Shown one piece after another: positions 40,126 through 48,189 of a DNA stretch of 51,874 nucleotides. The stretch lies in the NCBI GenBank assembly GCA_934717555.1, contig CAKUYY010000006.1, forward strand, positions 1 to 51,874. Direction: 5' to 3'. The stretch comes from an uncultured Clostridium sp. (GTDB lineage: Bacteria > Bacillota > Clostridia > Oscillospirales > Acutalibacteraceae). Below the pieces are notes generated by a model. The model had not been told where the DNA came from, searched no databases, and saw nothing but the letters and a program-made list of their open reading frames with translations. Both the position numbers and the translations under genes were made by a program. Every line of letters begins with the position of its first letter. Within the stretch, counting starts at the first letter, position 1.

Positions 40126-41289
40126 TTATTTAATGACGCGGACACGGATGATACCGTCAATATCGGTCAATCCATGCAGGGCGGCGTCTGGGGAGGCACC
40201 CACGATATCCAAAATGGTGTAAGCATAATCTTTTCTAGATTTGCTCTGCATATTTTCGATGTTTACGCCATTGTCGGACAATACAGCGGTAATGCTGGTA
40301 ATAATGCTGGGCACATTCTTGTGGATTACGCATACACGGGCATCCCCGCTGCGGGCCATAGAAACAGCCGGCATATTGACGGAATTGACGATATTGCCGT
40401 TTTCCAGGTAATCCTTCACTTGATCAGCGGCCATACGGGCGCAGTTGTCTTCCGATTCCGGGGTAGAAGCGCCCAGATGGGGGATGGCAATGATATTTTC
40501 CACACCCAGCACGTCATCGGTGGGAAAATCGGTGACGTAAGTGGCGACCTTTCCGCTCTCAACAGCGGCAACGACATCGGCGGCGTTGACCAGATCAGCC
40601 CTGGAATAGTTGAGGATGCGCACGCCGTCTTTCATCTTGGCGATGCTATCTGCATTAATCATTTGTTTGGTTTCCGGGGTTAAGGGGACGTGAACTGTGA
40701 TATAATCACAGTTGGCGTAAATATCATCCAGGGAAAGGGAGTGCTTGATATTGGCGGATAAGCCCCACGCAGCGTCTACCGACAGGAAAGGATCATATCC
40801 ATATACAGTCATCCCCAAAGCGCTAGCGGCGTTGGCTACCAGGATACCGATAGCGCCCAGGCCGATAACGCCAAGGGTCTTGCCCTGGATTTCCGGGCCG
40901 ACAAAGGAACTCTTGCCTTTTTCCACCATTTTGGTGACTTCCGCGCCATTTCCCTTGAGGGTCTTGGCCCACTCGATACCAGCGGGAACTTTACGGGAAG
41001 AAATCAATAATCCAGCGATTACCAGTTCTTTTACCGCGTTTGCATTGGCCCCAGGGGTATTGAAAACCACGATGCCCTCTTCTGCGCATTTGTCTACCGG
41101 GATATTGTTGACACCGGCGCCCGCCCTGGCGATCGCCAACAAGCTTTTGGGCATTTCCATATCATGCATGGAAGCGGAACGGACCAGGACAGCGTCCGGG
41201 TTTTCCACGGAATCAGAACAAGTGTAGGCGTCTCCCAGACGGGCAAGCCCCACTTTGGATATTTTATTTAATGTTAGAACCTGATACAT
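40126..41289 (-). CDS. serA: D-3-phosphoglycerate dehydrogenase with C-terminal ACT domain
   Basis: This 387-residue enzyme oxidises 3-phosphoglycerate, the first step of serine synthesis. The NAD-binding GVIGLGAIGILVANAA, RILNYSRADLV with the catalytic Arg and the IIAIPHLGASTPES histidine motif are clear. About residues 310-387 form an ACT domain (VCVIHKNVPSIITSITAVLSD), probably for serine feedback. Start ATG 41289 (MYQVLTLN) is chosen over the ATG at 41310. serC lies upstream on the same strand, 91 bases away, with a hairpin between. Confidence 0.95.
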   Translation of the reverse strand: MYQVLTLNKISKVGLARLGDAYTCSDSVENPDAVLVRSASMHDMEMPKSLLAIARAGAGVNNIPVDKCAEEGIVVFNTPGANANAVKELVIAGLLISSRKVPAGIEWAKTLKGNGAEVTKMVEKGKSSFVGPEIQGKTLGVIGLGAIGILVANAASALGMTVYGYDPFLSVDAAWGLSANIKHSLSLDDIYANCDYITVHVPLTPETKQMINADSIAKMKDGVRILNYSRADLVNAADVVAAVESGKVATYVTDFPTDDVLGVENIIAIPHLGASTPESEDNCARMAADQVKDYLENGNIVNSVNMPAVSMARSGDARVCVIHKNVPSIITSITAVLSDNGVNIENMQSKSRKDYAYTILDIVGASPDAALHGLTDIDGIIRVRVIK

Positions 41290-41319
41290 GATGATCACAC
41301 CTTTTATCAAAAATAGGAG

Positions 41320-41347
41320 AGAGGGCGGGACATCCGTCCAACCCTCT
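41320..41347 (-). terminator. Hairpin in the serC-serA gap, possible partial terminator
   Basis: On the minus strand AGAGGG, then GGAC-ggat-GTCC, then CCCTCT form a two-part stem, followed after seven bases by TTTTTG. It may lower serA expression relative to serC. Confidence 0.45.
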
Positions 41348-41380
41348 TTTGACTGGAATTATCCCTATCAGGAAGAGAAC

Positions 41381-42466
41381 TTATGCGTTCTCTTCTTCAA
41401 ACTTCTTCATAAAGGCAACCAGTTTTTCTACGCCTTCGATCGGCATAGCGTTATAAATGGAAGCGCGCATACCACCAACTGTGCGGTGGCCCTTCAGGTT
41501 AACAAAACCATTTTCTGTAGCGGCTTTTACAAACTTAGCGTCCATCTCCTCGTTCCCGGTGACAAAGGGAATGTTCATCAAAGAACGGTCTTCCGGGACA
41601 ACAGTGCCTTTAAACAGTTTGGACTGATCCAGGAACTGATACAGCAGGGCGGCTTTGGCCTCGTTGCGCTCTTTCATTTTTTCCAGGCCGCCGATCTCGT
41701 TTTTGATCCACTCCAGGACCAACTTGCAGATATAAATGGAGTAGCAGGGAGGCGTATTGAACATGGAACCATTATCAGCGTGGGTCTGATAATTGAACAT
41801 GGTGGGAGTGATGTCGCGGGCATGGCCGATGAGATCTTCCCGAATGATAACGACCGTTAATCCGGCTGGTCCCATATTCTTCTGAGCGCCTGCGTACAGA
41901 AGGCCGAACTTGGAAACATCGATCGGCTCAGAAAGGATGCAGGAAGAAATATCTGCAACCAACGGCACGTCGCCGGTTTCCGGCAAGGTGTGGTATTTTG
42001 TACCGTAGATGGTATTGTTCATACAAATATGGAAATAATCAGCGTCTTTGGTAAAGGTGCTGGGATCCAGCTTAGGAATATAGGTAAAGGTCTTATCCTT
42101 GGAAGAAGCGACTACATTGACTTCCCCGTAACGGGCGGCTTCCTTATAAGCCTTGGTAGCCCATTGGCCAGTGAGTACGTAATCAGCCTTACCGGACCCA
42201 TTCATCAGGTTCAGGGGAACCATGGCGAATTGGGAAGAGGCCCCTCCTTGCAGGAAAAGCACTTTATAGTTGTCAGGAATGTTCATCACTTCACGCAGAA
42301 GGCTTTCTGCGCCTTGGATAATGCTTTCATACACCTTGGAACGGTGGGACATTTCCATAACAGATTGGCCGCTGCCCTGATAGTCGAGCATTTCGTCGGC
42401 GGCAGTTTTGAGAACCGATTCCGGCAGCATGGATGGACCAGCGGAAAAATTGTAGACACGTTTCAT
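41381..42466 (-). CDS. serC: Phosphoserine aminotransferase
   Basis: This 361-residue PLP enzyme transaminates 3-phosphohydroxypyruvate to phosphoserine. MKRVYNFSAGPSMLPESVL, VLFLQGGASSQFAMVPLNL and the lysine in LYAGAQKNMGPAGLTVVI (Schiff base) are canonical. Start ATG 42466 has GGAGGG eight bases upstream; a 25-residue longer reading lies in the leader. Together with serA it makes two of the three serine-pathway steps; serB is not in the window. Confidence 0.96.
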   Translation of the reverse strand: MKRVYNFSAGPSMLPESVLKTAADEMLDYQGSGQSVMEMSHRSKVYESIIQGAESLLREVMNIPDNYKVLFLQGGASSQFAMVPLNLMNGSGKADYVLTGQWATKAYKEAARYGEVNVVASSKDKTFTYIPKLDPSTFTKDADYFHICMNNTIYGTKYHTLPETGDVPLVADISSCILSEPIDVSKFGLLYAGAQKNMGPAGLTVVIIREDLIGHARDITPTMFNYQTHADNGSMFNTPPCYSIYICKLVLEWIKNEIGGLEKMKERNEAKAALLYQFLDQSKLFKGTVVPEDRSLMNIPFVTGNEEMDAKFVKAATENGFVNLKGHRTVGGMRASIYNAMPIEGVEKLVAFMKKFEEENA

Positions 42467-42479
42467 TAATAACCCTCCA

Positions 42480-42631
42480 ATAAAGAAGATGTGGTGTAGC
42501 GGATTGCCGGCGCGAAAAACGTGGCGCCAGAAATTCCCCATCCAATCTCATTTCTACCTTGGGGAAACAGGTTGGCTGCCCCCAAAAAACAGGTATAAAA
42601 CTATTATAGTGTTTCCTGTCGGTCAAGTCAA
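42480..42631 (-). promoter_or_regulatory. serC promoter and structured leader
   Basis: On the minus strand TTGACT (42631-42626), 17 bases, perfect TATAAT (42608-42603). The leader of about 130 bases holds a run of G (near 42584), then CCCC (near 42565), then GGGG (near 42540), so the middle C run can pair with either neighbour; a GGCGC/GCGCC hairpin (42509-42528) follows. This could be a switch, but I cannot match it to a known class. Confidence 0.5.
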
Positions 42632-42760
42632 TGTATATTTTATAAAACTCGTCGGACAAGATCACTTTTTAAGGGTAAAATAAACAAACCGGGAAAATAG
42701 ATGGAAAAAAAGCATATAAGGGGAGAAAAAGCATATTTCGTGCAATTATACAAAATAGAA

Positions 42761-42788
42761 TTGATATTGCGGGATATTATGGTATAAT
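42761..42788 (+). promoter_or_regulatory. Promoter of the hydrogenase-associated signalling cluster
   Basis: TTGATA (42761-42766), 16 bases, perfect TATAAT (42783-42788). The start would be near 42795, 48 bases before the first gene. Confidence 0.65.
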
Positions 42789-42842
42789 ATCTTTTAACAT
42801 GCCTATTGAGTAAGAAAAATTTATCACCAGGAGGAAAGTCAA

Positions 42843-43193
42843 ATGCTAGTCAGGGATATCATCGATATATTGGAGGCGGATATCATTACCGCAGCGGATC
42901 TGGATGTGGAGGTAAAAACCGCCTGTGGCAGCGATATGATGAGCGATGTATTGGCGTTTGTCAAAGACCAGTCGGTATTGCTTACCGGATTGCTCAACCC
43001 CCAGGTAGTGCGCACCGCTGAAATGATGGATATGCGCTGTATTGTGTTTGTCAGGGGAAAGATACCAGATGAATCCGTGGTGGAACTGGCCCGGGAGATG
43101 GAGATTACTTTACTGAAAACCCGGTTTCGCCTGTTTACTGCCTGTGGAAAGCTGTACCTGAACGGGTTGCGGGGAGGCTGTGAAAACGAATGA
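42843..43193 (+). CDS. DRTGG-domain protein (first copy)
   Basis: This 116-residue protein resembles the DRTGG domain, found at the N-terminus of HPr kinase and in nucleotide-responsive CBS proteins, here standing alone. DLDVEVKTACGSDMMSDVLAF and VVRTAEMMDMRCIVFVRGK are the recognisable parts. GGAGG precedes the ATG by about eight bases. Its stop overlaps the next start (ATGA). Such genes recur beside [FeFe]-hydrogenase regulatory genes in Clostridia; the biochemical role is unknown to me, perhaps ligand binding. Confidence 0.75.
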   Translation: MLVRDIIDILEADIITAADLDVEVKTACGSDMMSDVLAFVKDQSVLLTGLLNPQVVRTAEMMDMRCIVFVRGKIPDESVVELAREMEITLLKTRFRLFTACGKLYLNGLRGGCENE

Positions 43194-43615
43194 GCAGTAT
43201 TCATTTGCACTATGACGTGCCGGGAGACGACTTCACCAGGGCCGGCGAAGCGTCCACCGGTGTAAAAAGGAAGCTAAAGCAACTGGGCTATGATCCTGAC
43301 GCGATCCGCCGGGTATCCATCGCTATGTATGAGGCGGAAATCAATATGGTGATCCATGCCAACGGCGGGATGGCGGACGTGGAAATTTACCCGGACCGGG
43401 TGGATATTGAAATGAAAGATACCGGCCCGGGAATCCCGGATGTGGAGCAGGCGATGCAGGAAGGATATTCCACCGCGCCGGACAATGTGCGTTCCCTGGG
43501 GTTCGGTGCCGGGATGGGCCTGCCCAATATCAAGAAATATTCCGATGAAATGCGGATTGATACGGAAATTGGAAAAGGTACCGATATGTATCTGTCCATT
43601 CATGTAAAAGAATAG
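43190..43615 (+). CDS. RsbW/SpoIIAB-like ATP-binding protein (GHKL ATPase)
   Basis: This 141-residue stand-alone HATPase domain has the N box in AMYEAEINMVIHANGG, the G1 box DTGPGIPD and the G2 box GFGAGMGLPNIKKYSD. There is no histidine-phosphorylation or membrane domain. The family includes anti-sigma kinases that phosphorylate serine or sequester partners. GGGGAGG within the preceding gene drives its ATG 43190, coupled by ATGA overlap. The partner is probably encoded in this cluster. Confidence 0.85.
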   Translation: MSSIHLHYDVPGDDFTRAGEASTGVKRKLKQLGYDPDAIRRVSIAMYEAEINMVIHANGGMADVEIYPDRVDIEMKDTGPGIPDVEQAMQEGYSTAPDNVRSLGFGAGMGLPNIKKYSDEMRIDTEIGKGTDMYLSIHVKE

Positions 43616-43639
43616 TACATAGCATTTGAGGTGAAAGCA

Positions 43640-44953
43640 ATGGATAGGTTTTTTCATTCCGTAACGCTGGACGCCGATAAATGCCAGGGATGCACAAACT
43701 GCATCAAACGGTGCCCTACGGAAGCTATCCGTGTGAGGGAAGGAAAAGCGCAGATCATCTCGGAACGCTGTATTGACTGCGGCGAGTGTATCCGCGTATG
43801 CCCTCATCACGCCAAAAAGGCAAAAAGCGACCCGCTGTCTATGATTGACAATTGGAAATACAAGATAGCCCTGCCCGCCCCGTCTTTATTCGGGCAGTTT
43901 AATAATTTGGATGACATTGATATTGTGCTGACAGGGATCAAGCAGTTAGGGTTTGACGACGTCTTTGAGGTGTCCCGCGGGGCGGAACTGGTCAGCGATG
44001 CCACCCGCAGGCTGATGAACGCTGGCGTTTTGAAAAAGCCGGTCATCAGTTCCGCGTGCCCTGCAGTGGTGCGGCTGATCCGGGTAAGATTCCCGGACTT
44101 ATGCGACCATGTGCTTCCCTTGAGCTCCCCGATGGAGGTTTCCGCCTGGATTGCCAAGCAGGAGGCGGCAAAGAAGACGGGGCTGCCCCTATCGGAAATC
44201 GGGGCCTTTTTTATCACTCCTTGCCCCGCAAAAGTTACGGATATCAAAGTACCCATCGGCAACCAGGAATCCAACGTGGACGGCGCGATCGCCATCAGTG
44301 AAATTTTCCCCCGGCTATCCCATTGTATGGATAAGCTGGCACAGATAGAACCGATTTCCCAGTCGGGAATTATTGGGGTAAGCTGGGCTGGCAGCGGGGG
44401 GGAATCCGCTGCCCTGCTGGATGAAAAATATCTGGCGGCCGACGGTATCGAAAATATAATTCGGGTATTGGAGGAATTGGAAGATGAGCGCATCCGGGAA
44501 TTGGACTTTATTGAACTTAACGCCTGTTCCGGTGGATGCGTGGGGGGAGTTTTGGTGGTAGAAAATGCCTATGTGGCCAAAGCCCGTATCCAGCGGTTGC
44601 GCAAATACCTGCCGGTTTCCCAGAATCATTTGCCCGGAGAGGTGCCGAAGCCCATGCGTTGGGAAGAGGAACTAGAATTTGCCCCGGTGCTCAAGCTTTC
44701 CTCTAACCTGGAGGAAGCCATGCGCATGATGGGGGAGATAGACGCGATCTGTGAAGGGCTGCCGGGCTTGGACTGCGGTTCCTGCGGTGCCCCTTCCTGC
44801 CGGGCGCTGGCGGAAGATGTGGTAAAGGGGATTGCCCGGAAGAGCGATTGTATTTTTGTAATGCGGGAACAGATTCAGAGTTTAGCCAATACCCTTTCTT
44901 CTATCGGGGGATTTGTCCCGACTTCCCATGGGGAGAAAAAAGAGAAAAAATAA
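43640..44953 (+). CDS. [FeFe]-hydrogenase-like iron-sulfur protein, putative H2/redox sensor (HydS-like)
   Basis: The 437-residue protein has two [4Fe-4S] ferredoxin motifs (CQGCTNCIKRCP and CIDCGECIRVCP, residues 15-54) and then an H-cluster domain. The motifs there are SSACPAV (C140), ITPCPAKVTD (C195) and ELNACSGGCVGG (C296, C300). All four cluster-ligand cysteines are kept, but the proton-relay cysteine is Ala139 and the other residues differ from the catalytic enzyme at 49996-51735. A C-terminal CEGLPGLDCGSCGAPSC motif (about 370-387) binds another [4Fe-4S]. There is no PAS domain. A sensory role is inferred from known HydS-type proteins and from the neighbours. ATG 43640 has GAGGTG upstream. 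Confidence 0.82.
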   Translation: MDRFFHSVTLDADKCQGCTNCIKRCPTEAIRVREGKAQIISERCIDCGECIRVCPHHAKKAKSDPLSMIDNWKYKIALPAPSLFGQFNNLDDIDIVLTGIKQLGFDDVFEVSRGAELVSDATRRLMNAGVLKKPVISSACPAVVRLIRVRFPDLCDHVLPLSSPMEVSAWIAKQEAAKKTGLPLSEIGAFFITPCPAKVTDIKVPIGNQESNVDGAIAISEIFPRLSHCMDKLAQIEPISQSGIIGVSWAGSGGESAALLDEKYLAADGIENIIRVLEELEDERIRELDFIELNACSGGCVGGVLVVENAYVAKARIQRLRKYLPVSQNHLPGEVPKPMRWEEELEFAPVLKLSSNLEEAMRMMGEIDAICEGLPGLDCGSCGAPSCRALAEDVVKGIARKSDCIFVMREQIQSLANTLSSIGGFVPTSHGEKKEKK

Positions 44954-45021
44954 GGAACTTTATGAGGTCCGTGCCGCTGTGATAAGGTCGGCATAGGTCT
45001 TTGCTTCAGAGGAGGAAAACC

Positions 45022-45354
45022 ATGACAGTACGGGAAATGGCACAACAGCTTTCCTTAAAACCGCTGGCAGGAGAGGAAGGCATGGAGAAACAAGTCACAG
45101 GATGCTATATTGGGGATCTGCTGAGCTGGGTGATGGGCAGGGCCCAGGAAGGAGACGCCTGGATCACGGTAATGGGTAATTTAAACGCGATTGGCGTGGC
45201 TGTGCTGGCCGATACCTCCTGTATTATTTTGGCGGAAAATGCGTGGCTAGATGAGGATGCCCGGCAGAAAGCGGACCAGCAGGGCGTGGCGGTGCTGGGA
45301 AGCGAGAGGAACAGTTACCAGCTTGCGCTTGGCATTTCACGGGTTTTGCCATGA
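45022..45354 (+). CDS. DRTGG-domain protein (second copy)
   Basis: This 110-residue protein is of the DRTGG type, with VTGCYIGDLLSWVMGRAQEG and AWITVMGNLNAIGVAVLAD. It differs clearly from the copy at 42843, so the two probably have distinct ligands or partners. ATG 45022 has GAGGAGG seven bases upstream; an earlier in-frame start at 45001 precedes that site. The stop overlaps the next gene as ATGA. Confidence 0.78.
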   Translation: MTVREMAQQLSLKPLAGEEGMEKQVTGCYIGDLLSWVMGRAQEGDAWITVMGNLNAIGVAVLADTSCIILAENAWLDEDARQKADQQGVAVLGSERNSYQLALGISRVLP

Positions 45355-46094
45355 AACTCCATTATGACCTGCACCTGCATTCCTGCCTGTCCCCCTGCGG
45401 GGATATGGACATGACGCCCAACAACCTGGTACATATGTCTTTGCTCAACAGCATGCAGATGATCGCCCTGACTGACCATAATTGCTGTAAGAACTGCCGG
45501 GCGGCGGTAGAAGTGGGAAAAGAAGCGGGAATTTTAGTCATCCCAGGGATGGAACTTTGTACCAGTGAGGAGGCCCATGTGGTTTGCCTGTTCCCTACGG
45601 TAGAGGCGGCGGAAGAGTTCGGAAGATATGTGGAGAAACATTGCCCACCGATTCCCAACCGCCCGGAGATCTTTGGGGAGCAGGTTATCCTCAATGCCAG
45701 GGACGAGGAGATCGGGAGGGAAGGCCGTCTGTTGATCGGAGCCGCTGATATCAGCGCCAGCTATGTGGTAGAGCTGACAGGGCGGTACGGGGGAGGGGCT
45801 TTTCCTGCCCACATTGATAAGGATTCCTACAGCCTTCTCAGTTCCTTGGGGGCCATTCCGCCGGAAGCGGGGTTTTGTACCGCGGAAATCACCGCCGGGG
45901 GAAATGTGGAAGAATTGAAACGCCAACATGAGGTTTTATCCAAGATGATTTTGCTGCAGGATTCCGATGCCCATTATCTGGAACATATGCCGCAGGCCGG
46001 CCCGTGGATTGATCTTCCCCAACCCGACGCCGAATGCCTCATTCAGGCGATCCGGGGGGAAATTACAGTGTCTTGGGGAAGATCCAATGAATAA
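45351..46094 (+). CDS. PHP-domain metal-dependent phosphoesterase
   Basis: The 247-residue protein begins with YDLHLHSCLSPCGDMDMTPNN, the HxH metal site of PHP proteins. ALTDHNCC, AFPAHIDKDSYSL and LLQDSDAHYLEHM give the remaining histidine and aspartate ligands. PHP enzymes hydrolyse phosphoesters such as histidinol-P, nucleoside bisphosphates or cyclic AMP derivatives. In this operon it may act on a signalling nucleotide, which is conjecture. It is coupled to the DRTGG gene by a four-base overlap and followed by a terminator. Confidence 0.87.
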   Translation: MKLHYDLHLHSCLSPCGDMDMTPNNLVHMSLLNSMQMIALTDHNCCKNCRAAVEVGKEAGILVIPGMELCTSEEAHVVCLFPTVEAAEEFGRYVEKHCPPIPNRPEIFGEQVILNARDEEIGREGRLLIGAADISASYVVELTGRYGGGAFPAHIDKDSYSLLSSLGAIPPEAGFCTAEITAGGNVEELKRQHEVLSKMILLQDSDAHYLEHMPQAGPWIDLPQPDAECLIQAIRGEITVSWGRSNE

Positions 46095-46097
46095 AAC

Positions 46098-46137
46098 ACA
46101 AAAAACCGTCTTCCTTTTCCAGGAAGGCGTTTTTTTG
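46098..46137 (+). terminator. Terminator of the signalling cluster
   Basis: AAAAACCGTCTTCC and GGAAGGCGTTTTTT form a stem with one mismatch and a 7-base loop, ending in a T run, directly after the PHP gene. It separates the cluster from the hydrogenase operon. Confidence 0.8.
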
Positions 46138-46436
46138 TGCAAACAGTAAAAAAAGCGACAGATAGAAAAAGGGGAAGGATGGAAAAAGTTCCTTGATAGG
46201 AGATTGCAAATTGTATAAAAAATTGCCGTATAGTATTGACAGATACGAGAGCAAGAAGCAGAACGAAAAGATTTTTTGAAAAAATATAAGTATAAATTTC
46301 TACATTCAGAAAGGAAAAAGTAAAAAGACAGACTGAAATTTTCAAAATTGAAAAGTCAGGCAAACAAGATGAAAATAGTATATTTTTATAAAAATAATAT
46401 GAAAAAAACAATTAATAAAAAATAAAAATGTTTGTA
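46138..46436. other. AT-rich gene-free region before the hydrogenase promoter
   Basis: About 300 bases, very AT-rich with long A runs. It carries no RNA gene or credible ORF. A-tracts of this kind could bend DNA or act as upstream promoter elements. Confidence 0.5.
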
Positions 46437-46465
46437 TTGCAAAGATAAAAAAGGTGGAGTATAAT
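46437..46465 (+). promoter_or_regulatory. Promoter of the hydCEDBA-type operon, with a 270-base leader
   Basis: TTGCAA (46437-46442), 17 bases, perfect TATAAT (46460-46465); start near 46472. The leader to 46741 is AT-rich and includes a 9-bp stem ATTTTGTGG/CCATAAAAT (about 46515-46552). Another TATAAT near 46647 has no good -35. I could not find a clear Rex-type TTGTTAA palindrome. Confidence 0.6.
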
Positions 46466-46741
46466 GACTGTGTAATGATTTTATTTGCTTTGTACAAATA
46501 GGAAAAATTTTTTATTTTGTGGCATAGCCGACTATTTTTATTCCATAAAATGAAAAAAGAAAAGATTGTTATATTTGGCTAATTATTTCTGGTGTTTTTC
46601 TCTACTGGTGTTTGTAGGATTTATGGATTTTTTGTCAAGAATCGTATATAATTTTGTATGTTGCGATTGTAGACGATCCATTTTTACGCCTTTTTCCTAT
46701 TATGGACATCCATTCTAAGACAATCCGCAAGGAGGATACAT

Positions 46742-47239
46742 ATGCAAAAGCGAATCAGCAACATTCCGTTTCATGGAACAAAGGAGCAGGAAGAGCAGTT
46801 ACTGGCCATTATTGAAAAGCATAAGGGCGACAAAGGCGCCGTGATGCCTATCCTGCAAGAGGCTCAAGGAATTTATGGATACTTACCCATCGAAGTACAG
46901 CAGATTGTAGCAGACAAATTGGGAGTTTCCCTGGAAGAGGTTTTTGGAGTAGCCACTTTCTATTCTCAATTCTCATTAACGCCCAAAGGAAAATATAATA
47001 TTTCCGTCTGCCTGGGAACGGCCTGTTATGTAAAAGGCGCGGGAGCTTTGTTGGAAGAACTAACTTCCCAATTGGGTATTCAGCCGGAGGAGTGCACGCA
47101 GGACGGCCGTTTCTCCCTGACAGCCTGCCGGTGCATCGGGGCATGTGGCCTGGCTCCTGTTCTCACAGTAAACGATGACGTTTACGGACGCCTGACCCCG
47201 GATGATATTCCTGGTATTTTAGCCAAATATCAGGACTAA
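46742..47239 (+). CDS. hydC: NuoE-like [2Fe-2S] subunit of trimeric hydrogenase
   Basis: This 165-residue thioredoxin-fold [2Fe-2S] protein corresponds to NuoE/HydC, which passes electrons from the flavin subunit. The cluster cysteines are in SVCLGTACYVKGA and LTACRCIGACGLAPV, and GVATFYSQFSLTPKGKY is conserved. It is first in the operon, with AAGGAGG eight bases before the ATG. Order and relatives match the hydCEDBA operon I know from Acetobacterium woodii. Confidence 0.92.
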   Translation: MQKRISNIPFHGTKEQEEQLLAIIEKHKGDKGAVMPILQEAQGIYGYLPIEVQQIVADKLGVSLEEVFGVATFYSQFSLTPKGKYNISVCLGTACYVKGAGALLEELTSQLGIQPEECTQDGRFSLTACRCIGACGLAPVLTVNDDVYGRLTPDDIPGILAKYQD

Positions 47240-47245
47240 CCGGCA

Positions 47246-47806
47246 ATGAGGGAGCTATCGCTCAATGTGATGGACATTGTTCAGAATTCCCTTTCTGCCG
47301 GAGCCGGCCAGATCCAGATTTCTGTGGTAGAGGACCAGGGGAAGGACCGGCTCACCATTGTGATTGCAGACAATGGCAGGGGAATGACAGCAGAACAAGT
47401 TTCTCATGTAATTGATCCCTTTTATACCACCCGTACCACCCGTAAAGTCGGGCTGGGGGTGCCTCTTTTTAAAATGGAGGCGGAGATGACGGGAGGGGAG
47501 TTTTCCATACGATCCACTCCCGGGGTGGGAACCACGGTAACGGCGCAGTTTGTACCTTCCAGCGTGGATATGATACCGTTGGGGGATATCAACGCGACCA
47601 TAGGGTTGCTGATCAAATGCAACCCTGACCGGGATTTTTTATTCCAGCGGGAAAAAGACGGCCAATCTTTTACGCTGGATACCCGGGAACTCAGGGCGGT
47701 ACTGGGGGAAGACGTCCCCCTGGACGCCAACGAGGTTACCCAGTGGATTGAAGAGTACCTAAAAGAAAATACGGAATTACTATTCGGAGGTGCAACGGAA
47801 AGATGA
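47246..47806 (+). CDS. GHKL ATP-binding protein within the hydrogenase operon (HydE-like)
   Basis: This 186-residue protein has the N box in NVMDIVQNSLSAGAG, the G1 box DNGRGM, FYTTRT and the G2 box KVGLGVPLFK, as in histidine kinase catalytic domains. It has no dimerisation histidine or sensor domain. The C-terminal 70 residues are unassigned. It begins six bases after hydC and overlaps the next gene by ATGA, so it is made with the hydrogenase. The function is not established; it may regulate or help assemble the enzyme. It is distinct from the RsbW-like gene at 43190. Confidence 0.85.
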   Translation: MRELSLNVMDIVQNSLSAGAGQIQISVVEDQGKDRLTIVIADNGRGMTAEQVSHVIDPFYTTRTTRKVGLGVPLFKMEAEMTGGEFSIRSTPGVGTTVTAQFVPSSVDMIPLGDINATIGLLIKCNPDRDFLFQREKDGQSFTLDTRELRAVLGEDVPLDANEVTQWIEEYLKENTELLFGGATER

Positions 47807-48171
47807 AATCGTTAGCAGAATTGCAGGCCATCCGCGACAAGGCCCGCAATCAGATAAATATCCGCGAAGAGAAGAGCAACGCGGTTCGTGTGTTGGTGGG
47901 AATGGCTACCTGCGGTATCGCAGCGGGGGCCCGCCCTGTTTTGAACGCCTTTGTGGATGAAGTGGCCAAGAGAGGGTTGCAGAATGTCACGATCACCCAG
48001 ACCGGCTGTATTGGTATCTGCCAATATGAACCGGTGGTAGAAGTGATTATGCCCAATCAGGAAAAAGTGACCTATGTAAAAATGACGCCGGAAAAAGCCG
48101 TGCGCGTGGTCAACGACCATATTGTGAATGGAAACGTGGTGACGGAATTCACCATCGGGGCCAATTCATAA
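47803..48171 (+). CDS. Thioredoxin-like [2Fe-2S] ferredoxin (HydD-like)
   Basis: This 122-residue protein has the cysteine pattern GMATCGIAAGARPV and TQTGCIGICQYEP, that of the thioredoxin-like [2Fe-2S] ferredoxins and of the HydD/HndB subunits. It probably shuttles electrons between subunits or to ferredoxin. The ATG overlaps the previous stop (ATGA). The flavin subunit gene follows after 18 bases. Confidence 0.87.
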   Translation: MKSLAELQAIRDKARNQINIREEKSNAVRVLVGMATCGIAAGARPVLNAFVDEVAKRGLQNVTITQTGCIGICQYEPVVEVIMPNQEKVTYVKMTPEKAVRVVNDHIVNGNVVTEFTIGANS

Positions 48172-48189
48172 ACAAAGGAGGAAGCAGAA

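Noticed and set aside
46043..46411. 122-codon minus-strand frame after the PHP gene
   Set aside because: It is a low-complexity Phe/Leu/Ser-rich product of AT-rich DNA, overlaps the PHP gene and the terminator, and has no ribosome binding site.
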